Shown here piece after piece: positions 1 through 8,496 of a stretch of 64,000 nucleotides of DNA. The first letter of the stretch is position 1; each line of letters opens with the position of its first letter. The stretch is from CBDBJK01 sp965206395 (GTDB lineage: Bacteria; Chloroflexota; Dehalococcoidia; Lucifugimonadales; CATOSD01): NCBI GenBank assembly GCA_965206395.1, contig CBDBJK010000038.1:248001-312000 (forward strand), read 5' to 3'. Under the pieces are notes generated by a model, which was not told where the DNA came from, ran no database searches, and saw only the letters and a program-made list of their open reading frames with translations. The position numbers and the translations under genes were made by a program.

Positions 1-458
1 GCTGATTCAATAGCCTGGAACACGTGCTCTTGTGTGACGTGAAACGCGCCGATGTCGTTGAGAAAGCCATCGTATGTCTCGGCGACGACGGGCAGGAACC
101 AGCCACGATGACCCTTTTCAACGGCCTGAGCGACCAGCGCATCTCTGACGACTCCAACCTGGTGAGTGTTCGTTATCCCGATGGCAGAGCCGAGCATGCC
201 TGATTCCTCTATCCAGAGCAGGCCTGTCATCTCGCCGTTGCCGTTGAACGAATGGTAACCCGCAAAAGCCATGTCGTCTGTAATAGCGCCATCGCGTGGG
301 ATAATCATCGTCACGCCTGTCCGAGCGACACGTGGCTCGTCGTGAACGACTGTGGTATGTCCGACCAGCACACCGGGCACGTCGGTGATCGCGTTGTGTT
401 CGCCTGTTGGCATGTATCCAATGCTAATCCCTAGATCGCGTATTCGAGCGCGAGTCAT
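1..458 (-). CDS. P1 family peptidase (DmpA/L-aminopeptidase-D-esterase type), partial
   Basis: Translated from the complement, the first 150 or so residues begin MTRARIRDLGISIGYMPTG and continue with NAITDVPGVLVGHTT. This is the characteristic amino terminus of the DmpA/S58 family of N-terminal nucleophile aminopeptidases. The catalytic Ser/Thr self-cleavage site lies further on, beyond the left edge of the window, so the active site cannot be checked. The ATG at 456-458 is preceded by GGAGG at a good distance. The gene lies 33 bases downstream of the PhnD-like gene on the same strand, so the two are probably co-transcribed. Family members cleave N-terminal residues from peptides, amides or esters; the substrate here is unknown. 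Confidence 0.85.
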   Translation of the reverse strand, partial: MTRARIRDLGISIGYMPTGEHNAITDVPGVLVGHTTVVHDEPRVARTGVTMIIPRDGAITDDMAFAGYHSFNGNGEMTGLLWIEESGMLGSAIGITNTHQVGVVRDALVAQAVEKGHRGWFLPVVAETYDGFLNDIGAFHVTQEHVFQAIES

Positions 459-491
459 TTTCCCTCCTCAGTGGTGAAGTGTCGTCGTGAA

Positions 492-1283
492 TTAGATAAG
501 GCTTTCTCTTTCAGCCGCGATTTCCAGAATCTCCCAACCTTCGGGGATTCCCGGCACGAAGGAATTGCATGCCTCGCCTTCCAGCACCGCCTTGCCCTCC
601 CGTTCGCTGCTATCAACAGACGTGAACGCACGGGTTATCTTCTGCGCCGTCTCAGCGTCTACGTCGCTATGTATCGTGAAACAGCAATGACTGTAACCAG
701 GGCTAGACCAGAAAACGCGAACCGCGTCTCTCGATAGCTCCCCTTTCTCCTCCATCACTTCGAGAGTCCGCTCGCAGACAGCGCCAGCGTCGTACTCACC
801 CTTTCGCACCCTCTCTATGACATCCCTCTCATCGGAGAGAGAGCTTTGCTGGCGTTCGTCGTGGAAGGTATACTCCGCAAGGTCGCGCCTCGGATTTATC
901 CCCGATTCTTCGAGAAAGTAATAGGCCAGCACGCCAGCCTGTATGGAGCCGCGCTTTGCGAACGCGAAGCGTTTGCCCATCAGGTCTTCCACCGTGGCGA
1001 TGTCTGAGTCGGGACGTGTGATGAAATGGGTCACGAAGTTCACGTCCACGTCTCGCATAGCCACCACCGTGCAGGCGTCATTCAGGCTTCGTTTGATTTT
1101 TACGTATGCCAGTGGACCGTTCCAGGCTATGTCTATCTCTCGCTTGACAAATGCGTCCACAAGGGCGTCGTAGTCAGAATACAGAACCCAGTCCATATCC
1201 AGACCTTGCCTTCGAAAGTACATCTGAAGTCCCTTAAAGACCTCAATGTACCCGGGAGATGCAGCGCCGCCAAGTCTAAGCAT
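492..1283 (-). CDS. PhnD/SsuA-like substrate-binding protein
   Basis: The 263-residue protein has the periplasmic binding protein type 2 fold of the PhnD family. Visible hallmarks are a central DIAWNGPLAYV segment around residues 50-60, the FVTHFITRPDSDI stretch and LMGKRFAF, matching phosphonate or phosphate-ester binding components. There is no signal peptide or lipobox: the protein starts directly at the first strand (MLRLGGAASPGYIEV), which is unusual for a transporter subunit and suggests a cytoplasmic ligand-binding or enzymatic role. AGGAGG lies just before the ATG. No permease or ATPase genes are adjacent. It is followed by the peptidase gene on the same strand. The ligand cannot be read from sequence. 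Confidence 0.75.
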   Translation of the reverse strand: MLRLGGAASPGYIEVFKGLQMYFRRQGLDMDWVLYSDYDALVDAFVKREIDIAWNGPLAYVKIKRSLNDACTVVAMRDVDVNFVTHFITRPDSDIATVEDLMGKRFAFAKRGSIQAGVLAYYFLEESGINPRRDLAEYTFHDERQQSSLSDERDVIERVRKGEYDAGAVCERTLEVMEEKGELSRDAVRVFWSSPGYSHCCFTIHSDVDAETAQKITRAFTSVDSSEREGKAVLEGEACNSFVPGIPEGWEILEIAAERESLI

Positions 1284-1491
1284 GATTCCCTCCTGAATCC
1301 GGGTCGAACTCGTTTAGTCGATTGCTTTCAACGTTTTCTATGCGCGCATGATACTCATGGCTCGATGATGTGGCAAGCGTGCGTGGCTTGAAAGGTGAGG
1401 TTCGGTCTGAATGGGCCTTTAGGGGCTTTTCCAAGTCCTATGGAGACCTTGTTTCTGTAGATGAAGTGAATTTGAGTGCGGTTGGTGGCAT

Positions 1492-1520
1492 TTGACAACA
1501 TCAGCGAGTGGTCATATAGT
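1492..1520 (+). promoter_or_regulatory. Sigma-70 type promoter with duplicated leader
   Basis: TTGACA (1492-1497) and TATAGT (1515-1520) are separated by exactly 17 bases, with transcription expected to start near 1527. The segment from about 1480 to 1556, covering the promoter and early leader, is recognisably repeated at about 2893-2970 in front of a different gene. Confidence 0.8.
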
Positions 1521-1559
1521 CTGTGCTAACTCAGGATGGCATGTTCATGGAGGCATAAG

Positions 1560-2680
1560 ATGATCAAGAAGATAGGATTTTTTCTGCTAATATTCGCAAC
1601 GCTGATTTTCCAATCAGAAGGAGTGGTCAGTGCCCAGGAAACTGAAATAACTCCAGGGGCACTTGAGCCGATAACCCCAAGCGCTGGGGGTAATATCTTA
1701 TGGGACACCTCCCATGGGGTCTATCTCGATTTCTCACCAAGTGGTTGGTATAGCGAGTTGGCAGCAGCAGTAACGGCGCAAGGTTTCACCGTCGATGAGA
1801 ATAATTCAGGGGTTCTGAATCTCAACCTTAGCAACTACGAGATCATCGTCGTAAATGTTACCAGCGCGTGGAACAGTGCATATTCCTCCGCAGAGGTAAC
1901 AGCAATTCAAAATTTCGTTAATGGCGGGGGCGGACTGTTGATCATGGGTGATAATGCTGACCCAATTGTACCAAATAGCAATGTCAACCCTGTCGCTCAG
2001 ATATTTGGGACGACAGTGGGGCTTTCCACAATTTCACCTTCCACATAAACATTACCAACTTGACAGCCCACCCCATATTTGCAAGTGTTTCCCAGTTCTC
2101 TATGCATAGGGCAGGGCAGATATCAGGTAACACGCCCTCCTCTGAAGAGGCCTGGGCTGATACTGGCGAGGCAGTGGTAACTGTTGCTGAACCGGAATCC
2201 GGCCGGGTTGTTGTCTTGGATGATGCGAACACATGGGCTGAACCATATTTTACCAACGTGGACAACCAGCTCTTTAGTGAGAATGTCTTTGCATGGTTAG
2301 GAGATGCAGAAGCATCAATACCATGTATCCTTGAACAGGACCTTGCCCGCACAGGCGGCAACCTTGAGTTTGACTACCTTTTGGCCACAGCTAACCCAGC
2401 AACTTGGACTGTCTGGTTGGTCTTGCTCAATCCACCTTTTGCCGTTCCTATATTGTCGGCACCACTACCAATCATTAATCCACCAATATCGCCATCTTTT
2501 TCGATCCCGTTGGCTGGATTTGGAACAGTTGGGGCCTTAACCGTTGTGACCACATCAACCGACGGGGTAATATGCTCTGACTGGGACATCGTTAATACAG
2601 GTGCTCCATCAGCAGGTGGAGGTTCGTTACAAGAACTGCGGGAGCTGTCGGCCAGGCCCAACGGGCTTCTTCCGCAATAG
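1560..2680 (+). pseudogene. Secreted protein with GATase/ThuA-like domain, frameshifted
   Basis: The preferred start is the ATG at 1560, after GGAGG at 1549-1553. It opens a signal peptide (MIKKIGFFLLIFATLIFQ) with likely cleavage after VSA. The exported part reads like a DUF4350/ThuA-type glutamine-amidotransferase-like fold: NILWDTSHGVYL, VNGGGGLLIMGDN, then GRVVVLDDANTWAE and NQLFSENVFAWL. The first frame ends at 2048, while the continuation (FHINITNLTAHPIFAS) lies in another frame up to 2680. Restoring one C near 2022-2028 would join them into one protein of about 370 residues. It is therefore a recent pseudogene or an assembly indel. The C-terminal third is hydrophobic and proline-rich and I do not recognise it. 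Function unknown. Confidence 0.6.
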
Positions 2681-2905
2681 TCGATAATCGCCCGAAACGG
2701 CGACTGGTTGAATAGCATGGTTCAAAGAAGGGTCTCTGGCTCAGGTTAGAGGCCCTTACCTTGCTTGATCACCATGGCGTTCTCCCTTGCAATACTTGGT
2801 TAATCTGGGCTAATGGTGGAATTCGCGCACCTATTGCCGACGAATCACGACACACCTGTATCTAAACACCGCAGATCAACAAGATAAGCCGAAGGTTGGT
2901 GGCGA

Positions 2906-2935
2906 TTGACAACATCATAAGGCAGGTTATATGGT
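2906..2935 (+). promoter_or_regulatory. Second copy of the duplicated promoter/leader
   Basis: TTGACA (2906-2911) is followed by a TATATG/TATGGT -10 region (2928-2935). The flanking bases, including GGTTGGTGGC before the -35 and TAGGATG and GAAGGCA after the start, match the segment at 1480-1556 with scattered substitutions and one inserted base. The leader encodes a possible 14-codon peptide starting at 2962. The rest of 2681-3058 holds nothing else I recognise. Confidence 0.6.
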
Positions 2936-3058
2936 ATGTGTTATCCTAGGATGATGTGTTTATGAAGGCACTGGAATCCATCTGGGAAATATCGGACAAT
3001 CCGTAAATATCACATTGGAGCGAAAGGGCGCAGTGGCCTAACCAACGAGGATTAAGCG

Positions 3059-3628
3059 ATGCCAGCATGCTCGACTTGCGGCAAACATGCTCCAGACGCG
3101 CGCTTCTGCATCTGGTGCAGCTCCGCTCTTGTTGCGTCTGACATCGCCACCAGGTATCAGCCAAAAGAGGATCAGCGAACACGTCCCGGTGCCGTAATAA
3201 TGGGGGCTGTCGTCGGCATTGTTGGCATGGTCTCGTCAGTTTTCTGGGGAGTTTGGTTCGGCGGCGATCCAACAGTAGTATCAGTCTTTGTGTTGGTGTC
3301 TATATTCATTGCTGGGCTTGTTGCAGCGAGCATGGCTAGAGGAAGCGAGACTAAGAACGGAAAGAACGCGGGGTTGTGGGCGAGCATCGCAGTTGTGATA
3401 GTTGGCACGATTCTCGCAATTGGTCCTGTTATCCTCTATTTCATTATCTTCTCGTTTTTCGCATTGGCGCTCACAGTGGGGCTAGCATTACCATTTCTTA
3501 TCTTCCTTCTGATCGTTTTGGCACTCATACCACCATTGCTTGTGGCATTTGGAGCGGGGCTAGGGTTCTTAGGTGGAGGTGTCGTGAGGCTGATACGCAC
3601 AAACCACACCAAGAGAATTCGGGTTTAG
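3059..3628 (+). CDS. Zinc-ribbon membrane protein
   Basis: The 189-residue protein begins with a double-CxxC zinc ribbon (CSTCGKHAPDARFCIWC, residues 4-20). A short linker leads to about four hydrophobic membrane segments, with a glycine-rich last one (GAGLGFLGGGVVRL) and a basic cytoplasmic tail. GAGG precedes the ATG at a proper distance. It is driven from the duplicated promoter at 2906. Such zinc-ribbon plus membrane architectures are common among uncharacterised envelope proteins; no specific function can be assigned. Confidence 0.6.
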   Translation: MPACSTCGKHAPDARFCIWCSSALVASDIATRYQPKEDQRTRPGAVIMGAVVGIVGMVSSVFWGVWFGGDPTVVSVFVLVSIFIAGLVAASMARGSETKNGKNAGLWASIAVVIVGTILAIGPVILYFIIFSFFALALTVGLALPFLIFLLIVLALIPPLLVAFGAGLGFLGGGVVRLIRTNHTKRIRV

Positions 3629-3638
3629 ATTAGCGGCG

Positions 3639-5237
3639 CTAGCCCTCCGTCTGAAGTATGCTGCGTAGTCTGTATTTGCGTTCCACCAGGATGGCGTGTA
3701 TCCGGTTGGAGTAAAGGTCTTGCAGATGAAGCGTCTGGGTTTGCAGCGCGTGTTCGTTGCGCTCAACCGCTCCGCTGTCCGCCTGTAGGCTAGCCAGTTC
3801 CCTGGAAAATACCTCTAGAACTAGTTCCGCGAGAATGACCTGTCCCTGCGGCGACTCGATGCCGTCTTGTGCGTCGCCTGATATGTAGTGGGCTATCGAG
3901 GGATGCGCAGTGGAGATGATGATATCGCAACTTTGCCTGTCAAACCGTGCCCTTGGGTTGTCCTGGTTCGAGTCGTCGAAGACTATTTGATGGAACACAT
4001 CGGACTGTCTTAAGGATGTGTCGTCGGCCCTGCTTCCTTGAGCGGCTGCTGGCGACGCAGATAGCTCTCCGTTGGCTATCTGGTTAAGCTCCGCCAATGC
4101 TTCCTTCAGCCGCGCTTGCAGCGATTCTCTCCCTTGGGTACGCCTGGGTACTACTGTTTGCCTTGCCCAGTCATGAATAAGCGGCTCCAGTCGCTCATCC
4201 AGGGTCAACCGCAGTTCGCGGGCGACCTCGTGAGTCCAGACCAGACCCTGTCTCGTGGCCTGGACTATCGCCTCATTGTTCCTCATTAGCTCGTTGAGAT
4301 GTGGGCAAATAAACTTTCCGAAGAAGACGTTGGCGTCGGGATGTGTGTCAAACCGACCCAGGATATTATCGAATATGGCGTTGCCGTCGCTGATAAGTAT
4401 CCCCGCCTCGGCGTAAGGCCCGGCTTCACGAGGCGTAAGAAGGCTATGGTCGGCCTTGTACACTATGATGCGATAGGGTATATCGAGCTTGCTGAGATAG
4501 AGGGAGTTGTCGAGAACCAGTCTGGATGGCGGGTGGCGGTAAGAGAGATGCTTTTGCTGTAACATCTCGCCTTCTGGCGACAATTCGGTCAGAATGATTT
4601 TTCTGGCGGGGTTGCTCAGTATATTTCTTAGCATGAAATGCAGCGGAATTTGCTCGGACAGGTCGCGATACGTAGGCAGCGTTACATCTGGGCGGTTTAC
4701 TTTGATGCGAACCGTGGTGCTGCTTCCAGTGGTGCGTTTGCCCTCAACGGGAATCGGGTCCTGAGCTTCATAGTAAGGGAAGCCATTTCGAATGCCCAGC
4801 CAGGCTTTGTGGAGGGTGTTGTCCACGATTGATTCAACCTCTCCCTCCCCCAGGGCCAATATCCCATCTTTCAAGCCTCTGCCGAAGTAGCCGCGGTCTG
4901 TGCCCACGCTGGTCGCGGATGTGTAGCTTCCTAGCGCTTCGTCCATCCGCTCGCCGCTCATTCCGATGGATTTGTCATGGATGGTCAGGTAAGGATAGTC
5001 GGAGCCTTTGCTTACGGATATTTTTATGATTCCAGGTTCGGTCTGACCGTTTGATGCCTTCTTGTTGTAGGCGTCATCACAATTCGTGATTAGCTCTACG
5101 AGCGCTCTTATAGGGTCCCCCTGGATTGCTCTGTCGGCGTAAGTGATCTGGTGCAGTTGAAACATGCCACCGTATGTTGCTTGCTGCTTTCCGAACCGGT
5201 CGGAGTACATCAGCGTTCGGGATACTCGAACTCCCAT
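3639..5237 (-). CDS. GHKL (Hsp90/histidine-kinase fold) ATP-binding protein
   Basis: The start at 5237 is chosen because AGGAG lies five bases upstream; the open frame extends further to 5318 without a comparable site. The N-terminal 200 residues carry the GHKL ATP-binding motifs: N-box ELITNCDDA (about residues 48-56), a G1-like IHDKSIGM (about 86-93) and the G2 box GYFGRGLKDG (about 116-125), arranged as in MutL, Hsp90 and MORC-type ATPases. There is no kinase dimerisation domain or sensor. The G1 box has DKSIGM where DxGxG is usual. The remaining 330 residues are unfamiliar and end in a helical region. Stand-alone GHKL proteins occur in DNA-repair and defence settings, but no partner is adjacent. 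Function unassigned. Confidence 0.65.
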   Translation of the reverse strand: MGVRVSRTLMYSDRFGKQQATYGGMFQLHQITYADRAIQGDPIRALVELITNCDDAYNKKASNGQTEPGIIKISVSKGSDYPYLTIHDKSIGMSGERMDEALGSYTSATSVGTDRGYFGRGLKDGILALGEGEVESIVDNTLHKAWLGIRNGFPYYEAQDPIPVEGKRTTGSSTTVRIKVNRPDVTLPTYRDLSEQIPLHFMLRNILSNPARKIILTELSPEGEMLQQKHLSYRHPPSRLVLDNSLYLSKLDIPYRIIVYKADHSLLTPREAGPYAEAGILISDGNAIFDNILGRFDTHPDANVFFGKFICPHLNELMRNNEAIVQATRQGLVWTHEVARELRLTLDERLEPLIHDWARQTVVPRRTQGRESLQARLKEALAELNQIANGELSASPAAAQGSRADDTSLRQSDVFHQIVFDDSNQDNPRARFDRQSCDIIISTAHPSIAHYISGDAQDGIESPQGQVILAELVLEVFSRELASLQADSGAVERNEHALQTQTLHLQDLYSNRIHAILVERKYRLRSILQTEG

Positions 5238-5580
5238 ACAATCTCCTAGATGTTTCTCTCGCGAATAGTCGCAGATGCGATCCATGCCGCGCATCAAATT
5301 ACTGAGGACGCATCGCACCTAGCCTACGCTGGACACTAACACCACTTTCTCATACCGTCAAGTTTCACTCGGCACGCTCATTCGATCAAAAAAGGGCTGC
5401 GCTGTAATCCTACGGTTCGGCAAAGGCTTTTATACACGCTCGGCGGGTTGTATCAGACAGACCTCTATTGTCCACAAACGCCTTCTTCGGTGTAAGAGCC
5501 ACTTCTCATTATATCCCTCCGTTACCCGTCGCGTCAGAGTGCTCCTAGACCACCTGCTACTGCTATGCTACCATCGATAT

Positions 5581-7416
5581 ATGGACTCTAAATTCATTCG
5601 CAATTTCTGCATAATCGCTCACATAGATCACGGCAAATCCACCCTTGCCGATCGCCTGCTTCAGGTCACTGGCACTGTTGACGAGAGAAACATGGTCGAA
5701 CAGCTTCTGGACAACATGGACCTGGAACGCGAGCGGGGCATTACGATCAAAGCCCAGGCGGTGCGGATGAGCTACACCAGCCGTGACGGGCAAGAATATC
5801 AGATTAATCTCATCGACACGCCTGGTCACGTTGACTTCTCCTACGAGGTGTCCCGCAGCCTGGCGGCATGTGAGGGCGCGCTGCTGATAGTGGACGCGAC
5901 TCAGGGGATTCAGGCCCAGACTCTAGCCAATGTGTACCTCGCAATGGACAACGACCTTGAGATAATACCTGTCATCAACAAGATAGACCTTGATGTCGCC
6001 GAGCCGGAACGGGTGTCCGAAGAGGTTCAGCAGACGTTCGGCTTCTTGGCGGATGAGGTTGTGTTTGCCTCCGCAAAGGATGGCACCGGCGTCGTCGATA
6101 TTCTCGAAGCCATCGTGAATCGCGTTCCGCCACCGAAGGGATCGGACTCCGACCCTCTTCGCGCGCTCATATTCGACTCCAAGTATGACTCGTATAAAGG
6201 CGTTATAGCATACGTGAGGGTTATCGATGGCGTGGCCCCTTCGGGAGGCCGCGTTCGCTTCATGTCTACAGGGATCGAAAGCGAAGCTCTGGAAGTTGGA
6301 GTTTTCAAACCAGCCCTGACCAGGATAGACCAGCTGACATCCGGTGAGGTCGGGTACATTGCAACGGGACTCAAAAGCGTGGGCGACGCGCCGGTTGGTG
6401 ACACGATTACACTGGCCCAACACGGGGCGGACGAACCACTGAAAGGCTATCAACCCCTCAAGCCCATGGTGTTCGCCGGACTCTATCCAGCCGAGGGAGA
6501 GGACTACCTTGCCTTGCGTGAGGCTCTGGAGAAGTTGAGACTCAATGACGCAGCCTTGAGCTTTCAGCCGGAAAATTCGCTTGCGCTCGGTTCTGGATTT
6601 CGATGCGGCTTCCTTGGGCTGCTGCATATGGATATCGTTCAGGAGAGGCTGGAACGCGAGTACGACCTTAATCTGCTCGCAACGTCTCCGAGCGTGTCCT
6701 ATAGGGTAATCCTGACCGATGGCTCGGTAGAGGATGTAGAGAATCCCTCCAAGCTACCCCCGGCCCAACGCATAGATAAGATTCAGGAACCGTGGCTCGA
6801 CCTCAGCATCATTACCCCTGCCAACTACATCGGGGCCGTTATGGAACTGGTTAATGGCAGGCGCGGCGAGTACAAACGTATGGAATACCTCCAACACGAA
6901 GGGGTGTCCAACGGCAGCGATGGTTCGCCGAAAACCAGGGTCTTGTTGGAATACAATGTGCCGCTTTCCGAGGTGTTGATAGACTTCTACGACCAGTTGA
7001 AGGCCCGCACGCAAGGCTACGCCTCTATGGACTATTCGCTGTCCGGTTATCGCACCGGCAATCTGGTGCGATTGGACATCCTGGTCAATGCCGAGCCTGT
7101 GGACGCGCTTTCTGTCATCGTGCACAGGGATAGGAGCTACTATCAGGGCAAGGAGCTTGTGTCGAAACTTCGCAAGCTGATTCCCAGGCAGATGTTCGAG
7201 GTTCCGATACAGGCGTCGATTGGCAGCCGGGTAGTTTCGAGGGAGACTATCAAGGCGCTGCGAAAAAATGTGCTGGCGAAGTGCTACGGCGGCGACGTTA
7301 CGCGAAAGCGCAAACTCCTCGAAAAACAGGCCGAAGGCAAGAAGCGCATGAAGCGCGTCGGCAGGGTCGAAATCCCTCAAGAGGCCTTTCTGAGCATCCT
7401 CAAGATCGACCGTTAG
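5581..7416 (+). CDS. lepA: Elongation factor 4 (back-translocating GTPase)
   Basis: The product is a translational GTPase of about 611 residues, the normal LepA length. Visible are P-loop AHIDHGKST, the switch I motif RERGITI, DTPGH and NKIDL, then the LepA-specific C-terminal segment ending RVGRVEIPQEAFLSIL. EF4 binds ribosomes stalled in elongation and remodels the tRNA positions. The ATG at 5581 is chosen by homology (family members start just before IRNF.IIAHIDHGKS); the frame is open 14 codons further upstream. There is no clear Shine-Dalgarno site, and a TATGCT -10-like hexamer ends 12 bases before the ATG, so the transcript could be leaderless. Confidence 0.97.
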   Translation: MDSKFIRNFCIIAHIDHGKSTLADRLLQVTGTVDERNMVEQLLDNMDLERERGITIKAQAVRMSYTSRDGQEYQINLIDTPGHVDFSYEVSRSLAACEGALLIVDATQGIQAQTLANVYLAMDNDLEIIPVINKIDLDVAEPERVSEEVQQTFGFLADEVVFASAKDGTGVVDILEAIVNRVPPPKGSDSDPLRALIFDSKYDSYKGVIAYVRVIDGVAPSGGRVRFMSTGIESEALEVGVFKPALTRIDQLTSGEVGYIATGLKSVGDAPVGDTITLAQHGADEPLKGYQPLKPMVFAGLYPAEGEDYLALREALEKLRLNDAALSFQPENSLALGSGFRCGFLGLLHMDIVQERLEREYDLNLLATSPSVSYRVILTDGSVEDVENPSKLPPAQRIDKIQEPWLDLSIITPANYIGAVMELVNGRRGEYKRMEYLQHEGVSNGSDGSPKTRVLLEYNVPLSEVLIDFYDQLKARTQGYASMDYSLSGYRTGNLVRLDILVNAEPVDALSVIVHRDRSYYQGKELVSKLRKLIPRQMFEVPIQASIGSRVVSRETIKALRKNVLAKCYGGDVTRKRKLLEKQAEGKKRMKRVGRVEIPQEAFLSILKIDR

Positions 7417-7444
7417 GCGCGGTGTCTCTAATCGCTGTGAAGAT

Positions 7445-7945
7445 TCAGGGTTGGCTTTGAAGGCGTTTCACTAGATTCGCCCAGTGGCGCCCCCAATCAC
7501 GGCAGGCCGATTCCATATCCTGACGCGAGGTTTCGCGCAGCGACACGGGGCCGTAGTGGGAGCCGCTGGCGTTACCCTGAATTACCATGCCGTGATTTAG
7601 AAGGATGTGAAGCATACTGAGCAGCGCAAGCTCAGCGCCGCTGCCGGGCCTTGAGCCGCTGGTGAACGCGCCGCCAACCTTTCCCGCGAGCGGCCCCGGA
7701 TAATCCTGGAACGCGGTGACATCGAAAAGACGCTTGATTTGCCAGTCAACGTCGCCGAAACGTACCGGCGTCCCGATAATGATTCCATCGGCGGCTACCA
7801 TCTCTTCCCAGCGGACATCTTCGACGCGGCGCACTTGCGATAGCACCCCCATCTCTTGGATGCCTTCCTGAACTGGCTCTACCATCGCTCCGGTACGCCC
7901 ATTTTTCGTCGTGTAAATAATCAAAATCTCATGCTTCAGGTTCAT
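7445..7945 (-). CDS. Flavodoxin-like NAD(P)H:quinone oxidoreductase family protein
   Basis: The 166-residue protein has a flavodoxin fold. EILIIYTTKNGRTGAM at the N-terminus is the FMN phosphate-binding loop, DGIIIGTPVRFGDV and FTSGSRPGSG are the other flavin-contact loops, and the length fits the WrbA/flavodoxin_2 class. Members reduce quinones or serve as electron carriers. The gene converges with lepA across 28 bases. AAAGGG lies before the ATG, and a TACAAT -10-like element lies about 30 bases upstream of it. Confidence 0.8.
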   Translation of the reverse strand: MNLKHEILIIYTTKNGRTGAMVEPVQEGIQEMGVLSQVRRVEDVRWEEMVAADGIIIGTPVRFGDVDWQIKRLFDVTAFQDYPGPLAGKVGGAFTSGSRPGSGAELALLSMLHILLNHGMVIQGNASGSHYGPVSLRETSRQDMESACRDWGRHWANLVKRLQSQP

Positions 7946-8129
7946 ATAAGATTACCCTTTCTGGAATTCATACATTGTACCGTTTTTCCATTTTTCCATG
8001 TAGTGCAGAGCATGTAGGTCGGGAGATGAGCGGCATTTGAGTCGGTGTGTTGGTTGCGCTTTGGCCCGCAAAATCTCGATTACGAGACACCTTGGAAAAT
8101 GAGCTGTTGGGCATGGAAAGCGGCTGCGT

Positions 8130-8158
8130 TTGACACCGCTGCGCTAGTCAATTACCAT
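8130..8158 (+). promoter_or_regulatory. Promoter of the SRP RNA gene
   Basis: TTGACA (8130-8135) and TACCAT (8153-8158) are separated by 17 bases. This places the start of transcription at about 8166, exactly where the terminal helix of the SRP RNA begins. Confidence 0.85.
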
Positions 8159-8165
8159 GAACCTA

Positions 8166-8433
8166 GGCCGTGCTAGGCGGGGAGATAGCGGTGCCCTGTA
8201 CTCGCAATCCGCTCTAGCGAGGCTGAATTCCTCTTCGAGGTCCACCTTTCGGGGCCACTGTCCCTGGAAATTGGCGTTGAGAGCCGGGTCCTACGCGGCG
8301 AAATTTCGTGAATCCCGTCAGATCCGGAAGGAAGCAGCGGTAAGCGGTCAATTTCGGGTGCCGTGGGTTCGCCTGGCTTGAGTCGTTTCTTCGGGATACG
8401 TTTTCGGAAGAGATCGAACGGAGGTGCACGGCC
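8166..8433 (+). ncRNA. ffs: Signal recognition particle RNA, large (Bacillus-type with Alu domain)
   Basis: The helix 8 core reads GTCAGATCCGGAAGGAAGCAGC (split here: GTCAGATCC, GGAA tetraloop, GGAAGCAGC) at 8317-8338. The arms around it pair (GAAATT with AATTTC, CGGC with GCCG). The 5' half has the Alu-domain landmarks GCTAGGCGGGGAG, GCGGTGCCCTGTA and CAATCCGCTCTAGC known from the Bacillus subtilis 270-nt scRNA. The ends GGCCGTGC (8166-8173) and GCACGGCC (8426-8433) close the molecule, giving 268 nt. TTTT follows directly. With Ffh this RNA targets membrane and secreted proteins to the translocon. Short open frames drawn across this region are not genes. Confidence 0.95.
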
Positions 8434-8496
8434 TTTTATCTCTTGTTTAATGGATTTTGATCTTGCGCTAACAGGGTCTGGACGGTCTCGCTAATT

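Noticed and set aside
252..1391. Rightward reading frames opposite the peptidase and PhnD-like genes
   Set aside because: They lack ribosome binding sites and sit antisense to clearly homologous leftward genes.
8157..8429. Open reading frames on both strands over this interval
   Set aside because: They coincide with the SRP RNA, whose conserved loops and closing helix explain the sequence.
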